A stretch of 37,824 nt of DNA from Salinicola lusitanus (GTDB lineage Bacteria; Pseudomonadota; Gammaproteobacteria; Pseudomonadales; Halomonadaceae), in assembly GCF_003206045.1 (NCBI RefSeq), contig NZ_PZJM01000012.1, positions 1 to 37,824 on the forward strand, read 5' to 3'. The notes beneath the pieces were generated by a model that was not told the origin of the DNA, ran no database searches, and saw only the letters and a list, made by a program, of their open reading frames with translations. The stretch's first letter is position 1. Each line of letters opens with the position of its first letter. A program made the translations under genes and the position numbers. Below are positions 26,073-35,056 of this stretch, piece after piece.

Positions 26073-26081
26073 TGCTAATGT
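26073..26081 (+). promoter_or_regulatory. Extended -10 candidate for the AI-2E family gene
   Basis: TGCTAATGT (TGn plus TAATGT) lies 36 bases before the chosen ATG. No convincing -35 box. Low certainty. Confidence 0.25.
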
Positions 26082-26117
26082 CGTGGCCCACAGGACGTGA
26101 CCACCAGGATCTTGCAT

Positions 26118-27224
26118 ATGTCGCCCGGACAGGAACCCGCTTTTCGTAACGTTCCCTTCAATCTGATGCTGACGCTGGCATCGCTGACGATCATCATCGC
26201 CGGGATACGCGCCGCGGAAAGCCTCATCATCCCGATCCTGCTGTCGTTGTTCGTGGCGGTGATCTGCACCTCGCCGGTCCATTGGCTCTATCGGCGTGGC
26301 GTCAACTCCTACGCGGCGGTCCTGATCACGCTGTTGATACTGGGAGGGCTACTGGCTCTGTTCGGCACCTTGCTGGGCAACAGCTTCACGATGTTCATGG
26401 ATAGCTGGCCCGAGATGCAGAAGCAGCTGGAGGGCCATTATCTGAACCTGCTGGAGTGGCTGGCGAATCAGGGGCTTTCGGTCTCACCGCAGCAGTTGTC
26501 CAACATGGTCGACGACTCCGGAGACCAAAGCTGGCTATCCGGGTTCATCAGTGGTCTCGGTCTGGTGCTGTCCCAGAGTCTGGTCATCCTGCTGATGGTC
26601 AATTTCATGCTCTTCGAGACGCTGGATTTCCGTCAGAAGGTGGCCAGGGCGCTGACCAATCCGGGGCCGAGCCTGGAGCGCTTCACCGAGTTCAGCTACA
26701 ACCTCAAGCGGTATATGGCCGTAAAGACGGCGATCAGCCTGATCACCGGCCTGCTGGTCACTATTTCGGCCTGGCTCGTCGGCGTCGAGTTCGCCCTGCT
26801 CTGGGGCGCGCTGGCCTTCATTCTCAACTACATCCCCAACATCGGTTCGGTATTGGCTGCGATACCCCCGGTGTTGCTGACACTGGCGATGCCGGATGGG
26901 GGGGTGGTGAAGGCGATGACGCTGGCGGGTGCCTACCTGACCATCAACTTCGTGCTGGGCAATATCATCGAGCCACGGGTCATGGGGCGGACGATGGGGC
27001 TCTCGACATTGGTCGCGTTCCTGTCGCTGGTGGTCTGGGGCTGGATCCTGGGGCCGGTGGGAATGCTGCTGTCGGTGCCCCTGACAATGACCCTCAAGAT
27101 TGCCCTCGACAGCCATCCCGAGACGCGCTGGATCGCGAAGATGCTCAGCCCCTCGGAGCGCCGTCGCCGCCATCAGCGCAAGGTTCAGGAAGCGTTGGAC
27201 GATCTGGAGGAAGAGGTCGAATAG
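26118..27224 (+). CDS. AI-2E family transporter (PerM/YdiK-like permease)
   Basis: A 368-residue polytopic protein of the AI-2E exporter (TqsA/PerM/YdiK) family, with about eight hydrophobic segments. Family landmarks include IRAAESLIIPILLSLFVAVIC near the N-terminus, the loop NYIPNIGSVLAAIPPVLL, and the C-terminal LVVWGWILGPVGMLLSVPLTMTLKIAL. The name derives from TqsA, but most members have unproven substrates, so quorum-signal export should not be assumed. ATG 26118 is chosen because AGGA (26106-26109) lies 8 bases upstream; a GTG at 26097 is in frame but has only one base between it and AGGA. The C-terminal tail is charged (RRRHQRKVQEALDDLEEEVE). Confidence 0.87.
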   Translation: MSPGQEPAFRNVPFNLMLTLASLTIIIAGIRAAESLIIPILLSLFVAVICTSPVHWLYRRGVNSYAAVLITLLILGGLLALFGTLLGNSFTMFMDSWPEMQKQLEGHYLNLLEWLANQGLSVSPQQLSNMVDDSGDQSWLSGFISGLGLVLSQSLVILLMVNFMLFETLDFRQKVARALTNPGPSLERFTEFSYNLKRYMAVKTAISLITGLLVTISAWLVGVEFALLWGALAFILNYIPNIGSVLAAIPPVLLTLAMPDGGVVKAMTLAGAYLTINFVLGNIIEPRVMGRTMGLSTLVAFLSLVVWGWILGPVGMLLSVPLTMTLKIALDSHPETRWIAKMLSPSERRRRHQRKVQEALDDLEEEVE

Positions 27225-27270
27225 CGCTCGGGGGTTCTCCGAGTCGGCGCGGCCGATCGTCTGCAGGCAC

Positions 27271-27297
27271 AAAAAAACCGCGCTCTCGGGAGCGCGG
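27271..27297 (-). terminator. Intrinsic terminator of trxA
   Basis: On the minus strand CCGCGCTC and GAGCGCGG (27278-27297) form an 8-bp stem with a 4-base loop, followed by seven T (A run 27271-27277 on plus). It serves trxA. On the plus strand the same stem may also stop readthrough from the AI-2E family gene. Confidence 0.92.
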
Positions 27298-27319
27298 CCT
27301 TGTCGACAGGTGGCGAGGC

Positions 27320-27643
27320 TCAGCCGTTCTGTTCGAGAAACTGCGTCAGCTGGGACTTGGACTGAGCGCCGACCAGTGACGCCACTTTGGCGCCGGACTT
27401 GAACAGCATGACGGTGGGAACGCCACGAACGCCATGTTCGGAGGCGATCTCCGGGGCGTCATCGACGTTGACGCTGACGACCTTGATGTCATCCGCTTTC
27501 TCGTCGGCGACTTCGTCGACCACGGGCGCCATCATCTTGCAGGGGCCGCACCAGGGTGCCCAGAACTTGAGCAGCACCGGCTTGTCCGCGTTCAACACCT
27601 CCTGCTCGAAATTGGCGGTGGTGACATCGACATTGTTGGACAT
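27320..27643 (-). CDS. trxA: Thioredoxin TrxA
   Basis: Thioredoxin (107 residues, normal length) is the small cytoplasmic disulfide reductase that supplies electrons to ribonucleotide reductase and PAPS reductase (CysH, encoded 1.3 kb away). The active site is WCGPC (Trp31, Cys32, Cys35), with the FWAP motif before it and the cis-proline loop GVPTVMLF. ATG 27643 is chosen because SD AGGAG lies 8 bases upstream; an upstream in-frame ATG at 27664 would add seven residues not seen in thioredoxins. It has its own promoter and terminator and is divergent from cysB. Confidence 0.97.
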   Translation of the reverse strand: MSNNVDVTTANFEQEVLNADKPVLLKFWAPWCGPCKMMAPVVDEVADEKADDIKVVSVNVDDAPEIASEHGVRGVPTVMLFKSGAKVASLVGAQSKSQLTQFLEQNG

Positions 27644-27691
27644 GACGTTAACTCCTGGAGACATTGCGCTCTTCTCGAGCTTATGGGGGCG

Positions 27692-27720
27692 ATGTTAGCC
27701 CTTGCGCAGGGTGCTGGCAA
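27692..27720 (-). promoter_or_regulatory. Sigma70-type promoter of trxA
   Basis: On the minus strand TTGCCA (27720-27715) and TAACAT (27697-27692) are separated by 17 bases. The start would lie near 27684, about 40 bases before the trxA ATG. Confidence 0.62.
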
Positions 27721-27799
27721 ATCCCTGGCTTTATCGGAACGATAGCGCAAGGTTATTAAACATCTTTTTTTCATACCCAATAATCGTAGCTCCAGCGCC

Positions 27800-28854
<1,055 letters not shown>

Positions 28855-28888
28855 GGGGCATTTCCCCCGTTTCAGCCTGCCCGAACGT

Positions 28889-28917
28889 AGAGCGCCCCGC
28901 CATCGGCGGGGCGCTCT
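28889..28917. terminator. Hairpin between convergent cysB and cysH
   Basis: AGAGCGCCCCGCC (28889-28901) and GGCGGGGCGCTCT (28905-28917) are a perfect 13-bp inverted repeat with a 3-base loop. It is strand-symmetric and probably ends both transcripts. Neither side has a long T run. Confidence 0.7.
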
Positions 28918-28937
28918 GCACTATGTACCTGAGTCAA

Positions 28938-29558
28938 TCAGTGCTGCAGGTGCAGCCCGCACTCGCGCTTGTCCTCGACCTTGGTCGGGTCGAAGTAGTC
29001 GAAGTTGTTGGGCAGATCATGCTGTTGCAGGTACTGGTACATCTGCTTGGCAGTCCAATGTAGGACGGGCGCCACTTTCAGCAGGCCATCGGCATTGCGC
29101 GACAGCGGCTGCATGCGCGAGCGCTCCGGGGTGTCCTCGGCCCTTAGCGCCGTGAACCAGACATCCGGCGCCGTTTCGGCCAGCGCCCGTCGAAATGGTT
29201 CCAGCTTGACCTCTTCCGTGAACGCTGCATGCCGTGGGTCGCCGATTTCCGGGGTTGGCCCCTCGACGGACTCCCGATGGGCCCGCGAGCGGTGTGGGTG
29301 GTAAATGGTCAGGTTGAGATCGAGCCGCCTGGTCAGCTCCTCGGCGAAACGGTAGGTCGCGGGCGTGTTGTAGCCGCTGTCCATCCAGATGACGGGGATG
29401 TCGGGACGAACGCGGGTGACCAGGTGCAGGATCACGGCCTCGAACGGACGGAAATTGGTGGTGCAGATCGCCTTCTGATCCAGGCCCAGTGCAAACTCGG
29501 TGAGGGCCAGAGGATCGTGGCCGATTTCACGATTGAGAGCATCGAGGTCGAACGCCAT
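28938..29558 (-). CDS. cysH: Phosphoadenosine phosphosulfate (PAPS) reductase
   Basis: CysH (206 residues) reduces PAPS to sulfite using thioredoxin or glutaredoxin in sulfate assimilation. Conserved blocks are the nucleotide-binding ICTTNFRPFEAVILH, the WMDSGYNTPATYRF segment and the C-terminal KRECGLH, whose Cys200 carries the thiosulfonate intermediate. The CC and CxxC pairs that bind the 4Fe-4S cluster in APS reductases are absent (EVKLEPF where CCRxRK is expected), so it is a PAPS-type enzyme, although the cysB-cysH layout resembles that of Pseudomonas, whose CysH is an iron-sulfur APS reductase. It is shorter than E. coli CysH (244). The ATG at 29558 is preceded by AAAGGAG on the minus strand. 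Confidence 0.9.
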   Translation of the reverse strand: MAFDLDALNREIGHDPLALTEFALGLDQKAICTTNFRPFEAVILHLVTRVRPDIPVIWMDSGYNTPATYRFAEELTRRLDLNLTIYHPHRSRAHRESVEGPTPEIGDPRHAAFTEEVKLEPFRRALAETAPDVWFTALRAEDTPERSRMQPLSRNADGLLKVAPVLHWTAKQMYQYLQQHDLPNNFDYFDPTKVEDKRECGLHLQH

Positions 29559-29663
29559 GGGTGACTCCTTTGGAGGGCTCGCCTGAGTTTCCGACGAGGC
29601 GCAGCGGGGATATGTGGGATGGCTGCCACTCTACCAACCCCCTCGAGGCGTCGACCAATACCG

Positions 29664-29689
29664 TTTGGTTAGGTTTATATATAACCAAA
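29664..29689 (-). promoter_or_regulatory. Palindromic operator-like site and promoter region of cysH
   Basis: TTTGGTTA (29664-29671) and TAACCAAA (29682-29689) are a perfect 8-bp inverted repeat with a 10-base AT-rich centre containing TATATA, a -10-like element on the minus strand. No good -35 box exists for that -10. This fits activator dependence, with CysB the natural candidate, but the site does not match a CysB motif I can state with certainty. Confidence 0.45.
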
Positions 29690-29725
29690 TTATCTACATG
29701 TCGATGCGAACCGATCTTCTGATTA

Positions 29726-30508
29726 TTAAGCGCCGAGCGAGCGCAGCGCCGAGAGAGGCGTGATGCGTGGCGGCGCGTCCGGCGGCCACTCGACGTGAGC
29801 GTCGATGGCGTAGACCGCCCGCAGCCGAGCTGGCGTCAACACCTCCCCCGGCGTTCCGCTGGCGACTTGCCGTCCCGCCTTGATGACCCAGAGACGGTCG
29901 GCGAAGCGGGCGGCCAGATTCAGGTCGTGGATGGCCAGAATGACGGTCATCGCTTCGCGACGCGCCAACCGCTGAAGGTAATCGAGCACCTGCAGTTGAT
30001 GATGGAGGTCCAAGGCGCTGGTCGGTTCATCGAGCATCAACAGTGCCGGACGCCGCACGATGGCCTGGGCGATGGCGACGCGCTGACGCTGGCCACCGGA
30101 CAGCGCGACCAGTTCGCGCTCGGCGAGCGGTTCGAGTTCCAGTGATTTCAGTGCGCGCTCGACCGCCGAGAGCGCCGTGGCGGCAGGCTCTGCCACCTGG
30201 GTTCGACGCGCCAGCAGGACAGCCTCGAAGACGCTCAGCGCCGCCTGGGTGCTGGTGTCCTGGGGAAGGTAATAGAGTCGCCGGCTGCGCTGCTCGAGCG
30301 ACAGTGAATCGAGCCGCTCTCCGGCCAGGAGGATGTGGCCGCTGGCACTCTCGATGCCGGCGATCGCCTTGAGCAGCGTCGACTTCCCCGCACCGTTGGG
30401 TCCGATCAGCGCCGTTATCTCGCCCGGCCTTGCGGTCAGGCCGGAGAGGTCGTGCAGTACCCGGTGTTTCCCCAGCGAACAGTCGAGTCGCTCGATTTGC
30501 AGGCTCAT
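29726..30508 (-). CDS. Iron-chelate/hemin-type ABC transporter ATP-binding protein (FecE/FepC/HmuV-like)
   Basis: A 260-residue ABC ATPase. Walker A GPNGAGKST lies at 36-44, the signature LSGGQRQRVAIAQAI and Walker [13 protein letters not shown] follow, and the switch His is in AIHDLNLAARF. It groups by eye with FecE/FepC ATPases that energise siderophore, hemin or cobalamin import. ATG 30508 (MSLQIERLDCSLGKH) is the true start: the open frame continues upstream for 121 codons but overlaps the permease in another frame. The ATG overlaps the permease stop (ATGA), so the two are coupled. Confidence 0.87.
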   Translation of the reverse strand: MSLQIERLDCSLGKHRVLHDLSGLTARPGEITALIGPNGAGKSTLLKAIAGIESASGHILLAGERLDSLSLEQRSRRLYYLPQDTSTQAALSVFEAVLLARRTQVAEPAATALSAVERALKSLELEPLAERELVALSGGQRQRVAIAQAIVRRPALLMLDEPTSALDLHHQLQVLDYLQRLARREAMTVILAIHDLNLAARFADRLWVIKAGRQVASGTPGEVLTPARLRAVYAIDAHVEWPPDAPPRITPLSALRSLGA

Positions 30509-31584
30509 CGCCAGTTCTCCTTGCGCGAGCGCAGGATCAGCGAAACGAAGAACGGCAAGCCGATCAGCGCAGTCAGGATGCCGATCGGTAGCAGGATGCC
30601 GGGAATGAGCGTCTTCGAGAGGATCGAGGTCACCGAGAGGATCAGTGCGCCGGTCAGCGCGGACATCGGCAGGAAGACGCGTTGATCCTCGCCCACCAGC
30701 AGCCGGGCGATATGCGGGCCGACCAGCCCGACGAACCCGATGGTCCCCACGAACGCGACCGCCGTCGCCGACAGCAGCGCGCAGCAGAGCAACATGCGCA
30801 AACGCAGCCGGCCGACGTCGATCCCCATGGACTTGGCCTGGGTTTCTCCCAGGCGCAGGGCCGTCAACTGCCATCTGGCCCGAATGAAGATCGGCATGGT
30901 GGCGAGCAGGGCCAGGGCGGCCAGGGCGACTTTCCCCCAGCTTGCCTTGTTCAAGCTGCCCAGCGACCAGAATACGAGTTGCTGCAGCGACTCGGCGGAG
31001 GCGACGTACTGAAGCATCCCCAGCAAGGCGTTGAAGAAAAACATGATCGCGATCCCCATCAGCACCATCGTCTGCACGCTGACCCCCTTCAGCCGGCTCA
31101 GCGCCCAGATCATCAGCGACGCGAGCATGGCCAGGGCGAAGGCATTGGCAGTCAGCAGCAGGGTGCCGGCGACGGGCAGGACGCCGAAACCCAGCACGAT
31201 GGCAAGCGCCGCGCCAAAGCTGGCCGCGGAAGAAATCCCCAGCGTGAAGGGATCGGCGAGAGGATTGTTGAGCAGTGTCTGCATTTCCGCGCCTGCGACG
31301 GCAAGACTGGCGCCGACGACGATGGCCATCGTCGCGACCGGCAGCCGGATCTCCCAGACCACCACCTGCAGCACGCGGGAAGCCTGCGACGGCATCGCCA
31401 GGGTCTTCACTACGTCGAGTAGCGGGTAGGCGCCTGGCCCGGTGCCGATGTCGATCAGTAGCGACGTCAACGTGGCCATCGCGGTCAGCGCGATCAGCCA
31501 GTGCTGACGACGCCGGCGGGAGAGGTAGCGATCGGCCGTGGTCTGCGGTGCACTGGCGCGGGGCGAAATCGTCGTGGCTTTCAA
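30505..31584 (-). CDS. Iron-chelate-type ABC transporter permease (FecCD family)
   Basis: A 359-residue permease of the FecCD family with about nine to ten transmembrane helices. Signature pieces are GASLAVAGAEMQTLLNNPLADPFTLGISSAASFGA, FVGTIGFVGLVGPHIARLLVG and the C-terminal IPGILLPIGILTALIGLPFF. It pairs with the ATPase encoded directly after it. The start appears to be TTG 31584 with a weak ribosome site; an internal ATG (residue 36) would cut into the first helix. No periplasmic binding protein or TonB-dependent receptor is encoded beside it, so the substrate (ferric siderophore, hemin or cobalamin) is open. A Fur-box-like sequence lies 55-70 bases upstream. Confidence 0.87.
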   Translation of the reverse strand: MKATTISPRASAPQTTADRYLSRRRRQHWLIALTAMATLTSLLIDIGTGPGAYPLLDVVKTLAMPSQASRVLQVVVWEIRLPVATMAIVVGASLAVAGAEMQTLLNNPLADPFTLGISSAASFGAALAIVLGFGVLPVAGTLLLTANAFALAMLASLMIWALSRLKGVSVQTMVLMGIAIMFFFNALLGMLQYVASAESLQQLVFWSLGSLNKASWGKVALAALALLATMPIFIRARWQLTALRLGETQAKSMGIDVGRLRLRMLLCCALLSATAVAFVGTIGFVGLVGPHIARLLVGEDQRVFLPMSALTGALILSVTSILSKTLIPGILLPIGILTALIGLPFFVSLILRSRKENWR

Positions 31585-31635
31585 GGTGGCTTCGTTGTTG
31601 GAAGATGGCGTCGGGCAGCGTAAACCAATGGAATG

Positions 31636-33063
31636 CTATTGGGAATCGTTCTCGACCTGGTGGCGATCCGTCAGCGCCTGCATCAGTCTCCCGATCTTGG
31701 CGAGGGTCTCCCGGTATTCGGCTTCTTCGTCCGAATCCGCGACCAGTCCACCGCCGCCCCAGATGTGCAGGGTATCGCCGTCGGCGACGACGGTGCGTAT
31801 CGCGATCGAGGTATCCAGATGGCCACGTCGGTCGAGATAGCCCAGGCTGCCGCAGTAGACGCTACGCTGGCTGGGCTCGAGTTCGTCGATGATCTGCATC
31901 GCGCGACGCTTGGGGGCGCCGGTGATCGAGCCGCCGGGGAAAGCGGCAGCCAGCAGATCCAGCGGTTGTGCAGGGCTTGCCAGTTCACCGCAAACCACGC
32001 TGACCAGATGATGGACATTGGCGTAGCTCTCCAGGCTGCAGAGTTGCGGGACCTTGACGCTGCCGGGGCGGCAGACGCGGCCCAGATCGTTGCGCAGCAG
32101 ATCGACGATCATGACATTCTCGGCACGATCCTTGGCGCTCTGCTGAAGCTCCTCTGCCAGCTGCCGGTCCTCGTCGGGGGTCGAGCCGCGGGGTCGAGTC
32201 CCCTTGATCGGCCGAGTCTCGACCTGACCGTCGACGACGCCGATGAATCGCTCGGGCGACAGCGAGAGAATGGCCTTGTCGTCCCAGGCGAGGTAGCCGC
32301 CGTAGGGCGTGGGCGTGGCGCGGCGAAGGCGGCGATACGCCTGCCAGGTGCTGCCCTCGAAGCGGGCGGTGAAGCGCTGCGCCAGATTGATCTGATAGCA
32401 GTCGCCGGCGTGCAGATAGTCGATGACGCGCTGAAAGCGTCTGGCATAGCCGGCGCGATCGATATCGCCGACGAATGGGCCGGTCAGGGCGAAGTCCGGC
32501 CGGCTCGGCGTCGCGACCTCGTGCAGCCAACGCATTACCTGCTGGCGGCGTTCGGCGGTCGCGACCAGCCAGCTACGCTGCGCTTCATGATCCTGGATCA
32601 GCGCCCAGTCGTAGAGTGCGAGCCTTGCCGAAGGCAGCTTTGGCCCCGGGCGAGAGTCGACGCGCGGTGAGGAGTGGCCGCTCGGGTCGCGCGCGGAAGC
32701 CAGTGAATAACTCCAGTGACCGATCAGTCCACCGAGAAAGGGCAGGGGGCCAGTTCTGGCAGCGAGGTCGGCCGGCAGACGGGGCAGCCATTCGGCTTCG
32801 GCATGATCCAGGAGGGCTCGTTGAGCCGCGAACGGCTCGTCCGGCAGGCGTATCGATGGCTCACATCGTACTTGGCCTTCATCGATGGTCAGCGTCGCCA
32901 ACGGGTCACTGCTGAGAATGTCGAAGCGGCCACCCGGAGCGTCGGGACGGCCGCTGTCCAGCAGCACGGCCCCAGGACGGCGATGCAGGTGCTCGAAGAG
33001 CGGGCCCGGGTCGGGGGTGTAGGGGAAATCGGCTATCTCGAGCCAGGGTCTCGCGCCAGCCAT
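31636..33063 (-). CDS. pabB: Aminodeoxychorismate synthase component I (PabB)
   Basis: PabB (475 residues) converts chorismate and ammonia to 4-amino-4-deoxychorismate, the folate branch of aromatic metabolism, with the PabA glutaminase. The chorismate-binding C-terminal domain carries ETRPIKGTRPRG, DRAENVMIVDLLRNDLGR, FPGGSITGAPKRRAMQIID and the final GGGGLVADSDEEAEY. The PIKGT sequence is the ADC-synthase type; anthranilate synthases have PIAGT. ATG 33063 (MAGARPWLEIADFPYTP) is chosen with AAAAGGTG upstream; the frame extends to 33282 but that part is not conserved. Confidence 0.93.
   Translation of the reverse strand: MAGARPWLEIADFPYTPDPGPLFEHLHRRPGAVLLDSGRPDAPGGRFDILSSDPLATLTIDEGQVRCEPSIRLPDEPFAAQRALLDHAEAEWLPRLPADLAARTGPLPFLGGLIGHWSYSLASARDPSGHSSPRVDSRPGPKLPSARLALYDWALIQDHEAQRSWLVATAERRQQVMRWLHEVATPSRPDFALTGPFVGDIDRAGYARRFQRVIDYLHAGDCYQINLAQRFTARFEGSTWQAYRRLRRATPTPYGGYLAWDDKAILSLSPERFIGVVDGQVETRPIKGTRPRGSTPDEDRQLAEELQQSAKDRAENVMIVDLLRNDLGRVCRPGSVKVPQLCSLESYANVHHLVSVVCGELASPAQPLDLLAAAFPGGSITGAPKRRAMQIIDELEPSQRSVYCGSLGYLDRRGHLDTSIAIRTVVADGDTLHIWGGGGLVADSDEEAEYRETLAKIGRLMQALTDRHQVENDSQ
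31638..31653 (-). promoter_or_regulatory. Possible Fur box upstream of the FecCD-type permease
   Basis: Minus-strand GAGAACGATTCCCAAT matches the Fur-box form GAGAATGATTCTCATT at 13 of 16 positions. It lies within the last codons of pabB, 55-70 bases before the permease start. Chance similarity is possible. Confidence 0.32.
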
Positions 33064-33271
33064 GAACACCTTTTCCTGACGAATGAACGGCGACTCGGCA
33101 TCGGCAGCCGCATCTCGGGTTATCGGCAACTGATGCCGGCCGGCAAGTTTATCGAGAGTCTCGGTGATGAGCGAGGGCTTTGCGCGCCCAGCGAACGGCT
33201 GCGATTCGGCACCGGCAAGGAGAGGGGGAGGGGAGCGGCCAGGGTCAGTAAAACCTGCGTAGTAACACTTG

Positions 33272-33283
33272 ATTGTCGACAAT
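33272..33283 (+). promoter_or_regulatory. Palindromic operator candidate upstream of the prp regulator gene
   Basis: ATTGTCGACAAT is a perfect 12-bp palindrome. The TTGT...ACAA form fits operators of the FCD/FadR branch of GntR regulators (TnGT-n-ACnA). It lies about 75 bases before the regulator start and also faces the divergent pabB. Probably autoregulatory. Confidence 0.45.
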
Positions 33284-33322
33284 TCTAGGGGTTCTGTTTC
33301 CTAGGGTCCGACTAAAGTGCCA

Positions 33323-33328
33323 TATATT
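33323..33328 (+). promoter_or_regulatory. -10 element candidate for the prp operon
   Basis: TATATT matches the -10 consensus at five of six positions and would start transcription near 33335, just before GGAGG (33349-33353). No good -35 box is seen at 17 bases. Confidence 0.35.
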
Positions 33329-33357
33329 GCGCGATTATTACGTTGCCGGGAGGAAAA

Positions 33358-34149
33358 GTGGCACCTATGATAGGCGTAAGCCCTTTCATTGTTAACAACT
33401 TAATGTCCCAATTCCCTACCGATAATCATCAGATCGACACCGAGCTGCCAGCGGTTCGCACCCTGGCCGAGCGGGTGTTTCATCAGCTTCAGCGCGCGAT
33501 CGTCCGCGGCGAGCTGCCTCCCGGCACCCGTATCACGGAGCCGGAGCTCTCCGCTCACTACGGTATCTCCCGCGGGCCCTTGCGGGAAGCCATGCGGCGG
33601 CTGGAAACCTATCGGCTGATCGAGCGCGTGCCGCACGTCGGCGCGCGGGTCGTCAAGCTTTCGATGGACGAGTTGCTGGAGCTGTTCGACGTGCGCGAGG
33701 CGCTGGAGAGCATGGCCGCGCGACTGGCGGCGACGTCGATGACGGCCGAGGAGATCGCGGGCCTGCGCAGCGTTCTCGCCTTTCATGAGCGGCAGGAGGA
33801 TCTGGCCAGTGGTGAGGCCTACTACCAGCGGGAAGGCGATCTCGACTTTCATTACCGCATCGTGCAGGGCAGCCACAATCGCATGCTGATGACGCTGCTG
33901 TGCGATGACCTTTATTACCTGGTACGGCTCTATCGGACGCAGTTCAGCGCCAAGGGGTCCCGGCCGCAACGCGCCTTCGTCGAGCATCATCGCATCGTCG
34001 ATGCGATCGAGGCGGGTGACGCCGAGCTCGCCGAGCTGCTGATGCGTCGCCACGTCAGCGCTTCCCGCGAAAACGTCGCCGCCCACTACGCGCAAACGCT
34101 GGTGGAAGAACCGGCCTCTTCTTCCCAGACCTCGAGGATCGAATCATGA
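33358..34149 (+). CDS. GntR family regulator of the methylcitrate operon
   Basis: A GntR regulator of the FadR/FCD subfamily (263 residues from GTG 33358, 248 from ATG 33403). The winged helix spans [47 protein letters not shown], and an all-helical FCD ligand domain follows with [15 protein letters not shown] and metal-binding-type His residues ([24 protein letters not shown]). Pseudomonas has the same arrangement (GntR-prpB-prpC), so it probably senses a methylcitrate-pathway intermediate. Start choice: GGAGG (33349-33353) serves GTG 33358 or ATG 33367; ATG 33403, closer to the conserved part, has no ribosome site. The stop overlaps the prpB ATG (ATGA). It is not the sigma54-dependent PrpR of E. 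coli. Confidence 0.85.
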   Translation: MAPMIGVSPFIVNNLMSQFPTDNHQIDTELPAVRTLAERVFHQLQRAIVRGELPPGTRITEPELSAHYGISRGPLREAMRRLETYRLIERVPHVGARVVKLSMDELLELFDVREALESMAARLAATSMTAEEIAGLRSVLAFHERQEDLASGEAYYQREGDLDFHYRIVQGSHNRMLMTLLCDDLYYLVRLYRTQFSAKGSRPQRAFVEHHRIVDAIEAGDAELAELLMRRHVSASRENVAAHYAQTLVEEPASSSQTSRIES

Positions 34150-35039
34150 CGTCGCTCACCCCCGGTGCACGCTTTCGGAGGGCGTTGGCCGCCCATCATC
34201 CGCTACCCATCGTCGGTGCCATCAATGCCTACAGTGCGATGATGGCCCAGGCGGTGGGTCACCACGCCCTCTACCTCTCCGGTGGCGGTGTCGCCAATGC
34301 CTCCCACGGTCTTCCGGATCTGGGCATGACCACGCTCAATGACGTGGTCGAAGACGCTCGTCGCATCACCGCGGCTGCCGAATTGCCTCTGCTGGTGGAT
34401 ATCGACACCGGTTGGGGCGGGGCTCTCAATATCGCCCGCACGATTCGAGAAATGGAGCGGGCCGGCGTGGCGGCCGTTCATCTCGAGGATCAGGTGGCGC
34501 AGAAACGCTGCGGGCACCGCCCCAACAAGGAGATCGTTTCGCAGGCGGAGATGGTCGACCGTGTCAAGGCTGCCGTCGATGCCCGACACGATGCGGATTT
34601 CTACCTGGTTGCGCGCACCGATGCCTTCCAGAAAGAGGGCCTTGCCGCCGCCGTGGAGCGGGCCAATGCCTGTGTCGAGGCGGGCGCCGACGCCATTTTT
34701 GCCGAGGCGGTCCATACCCTGGATGACTACCGGGCGTTCTGCGAGGGCGTCGACGCACCCATCCTGGCCAATATCACCGAGTTCGGTGCCACGCCGCTGT
34801 TCACCCAGCAAGAGCTGGCGGAGGTCGGCTGCCAGATGGTGCTTTATCCACTATCCGCGTTTCGCGCGATGAATGCGGCTGCGTTGAAAGTGTATCGGGA
34901 CATCCATGCCAAGGGACACCAGCGGGACGTCGTGGAGCTGATGCAGACGCGGGACGAGCTCTACGAGTTTCTCGACTATCACGCCTATGAACGCAAACTC
35001 GATGCGCTTTTTGCGAAGGAAGGCGATCGAGGCGAGTAA
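34146..35039 (+). CDS. prpB: Methylisocitrate lyase PrpB
   Basis: PrpB (297 residues, family length) cleaves 2-methylisocitrate to pyruvate and succinate, the last step of propionate catabolism. The isocitrate-lyase-family catalytic loop KRCGH is at 120-124 (Cys122). Metal-binding Asp85 and Asp87 lie in [10 protein letters not shown], and VHLEDQ and YLVARTDAF are conserved blocks. ATG 34146 overlaps the stop of the upstream regulator gene by four bases. First enzyme gene of prpBCD. Confidence 0.95.
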   Translation: MTSLTPGARFRRALAAHHPLPIVGAINAYSAMMAQAVGHHALYLSGGGVANASHGLPDLGMTTLNDVVEDARRITAAAELPLLVDIDTGWGGALNIARTIREMERAGVAAVHLEDQVAQKRCGHRPNKEIVSQAEMVDRVKAAVDARHDADFYLVARTDAFQKEGLAAAVERANACVEAGADAIFAEAVHTLDDYRAFCEGVDAPILANITEFGATPLFTQQELAEVGCQMVLYPLSAFRAMNAAALKVYRDIHAKGHQRDVVELMQTRDELYEFLDYHAYERKLDALFAKEGDRGE

Positions 35040-35056
35040 TAGATAAGGAGGCTTTC

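Noticed and set aside
30509-30874. 121-residue N-terminal extension of the iron-type ATPase
   Set aside because: It overlaps the permease in another frame and has no ATPase-family sequence. The ATGA overlap at 30505-30508 gives a natural start.
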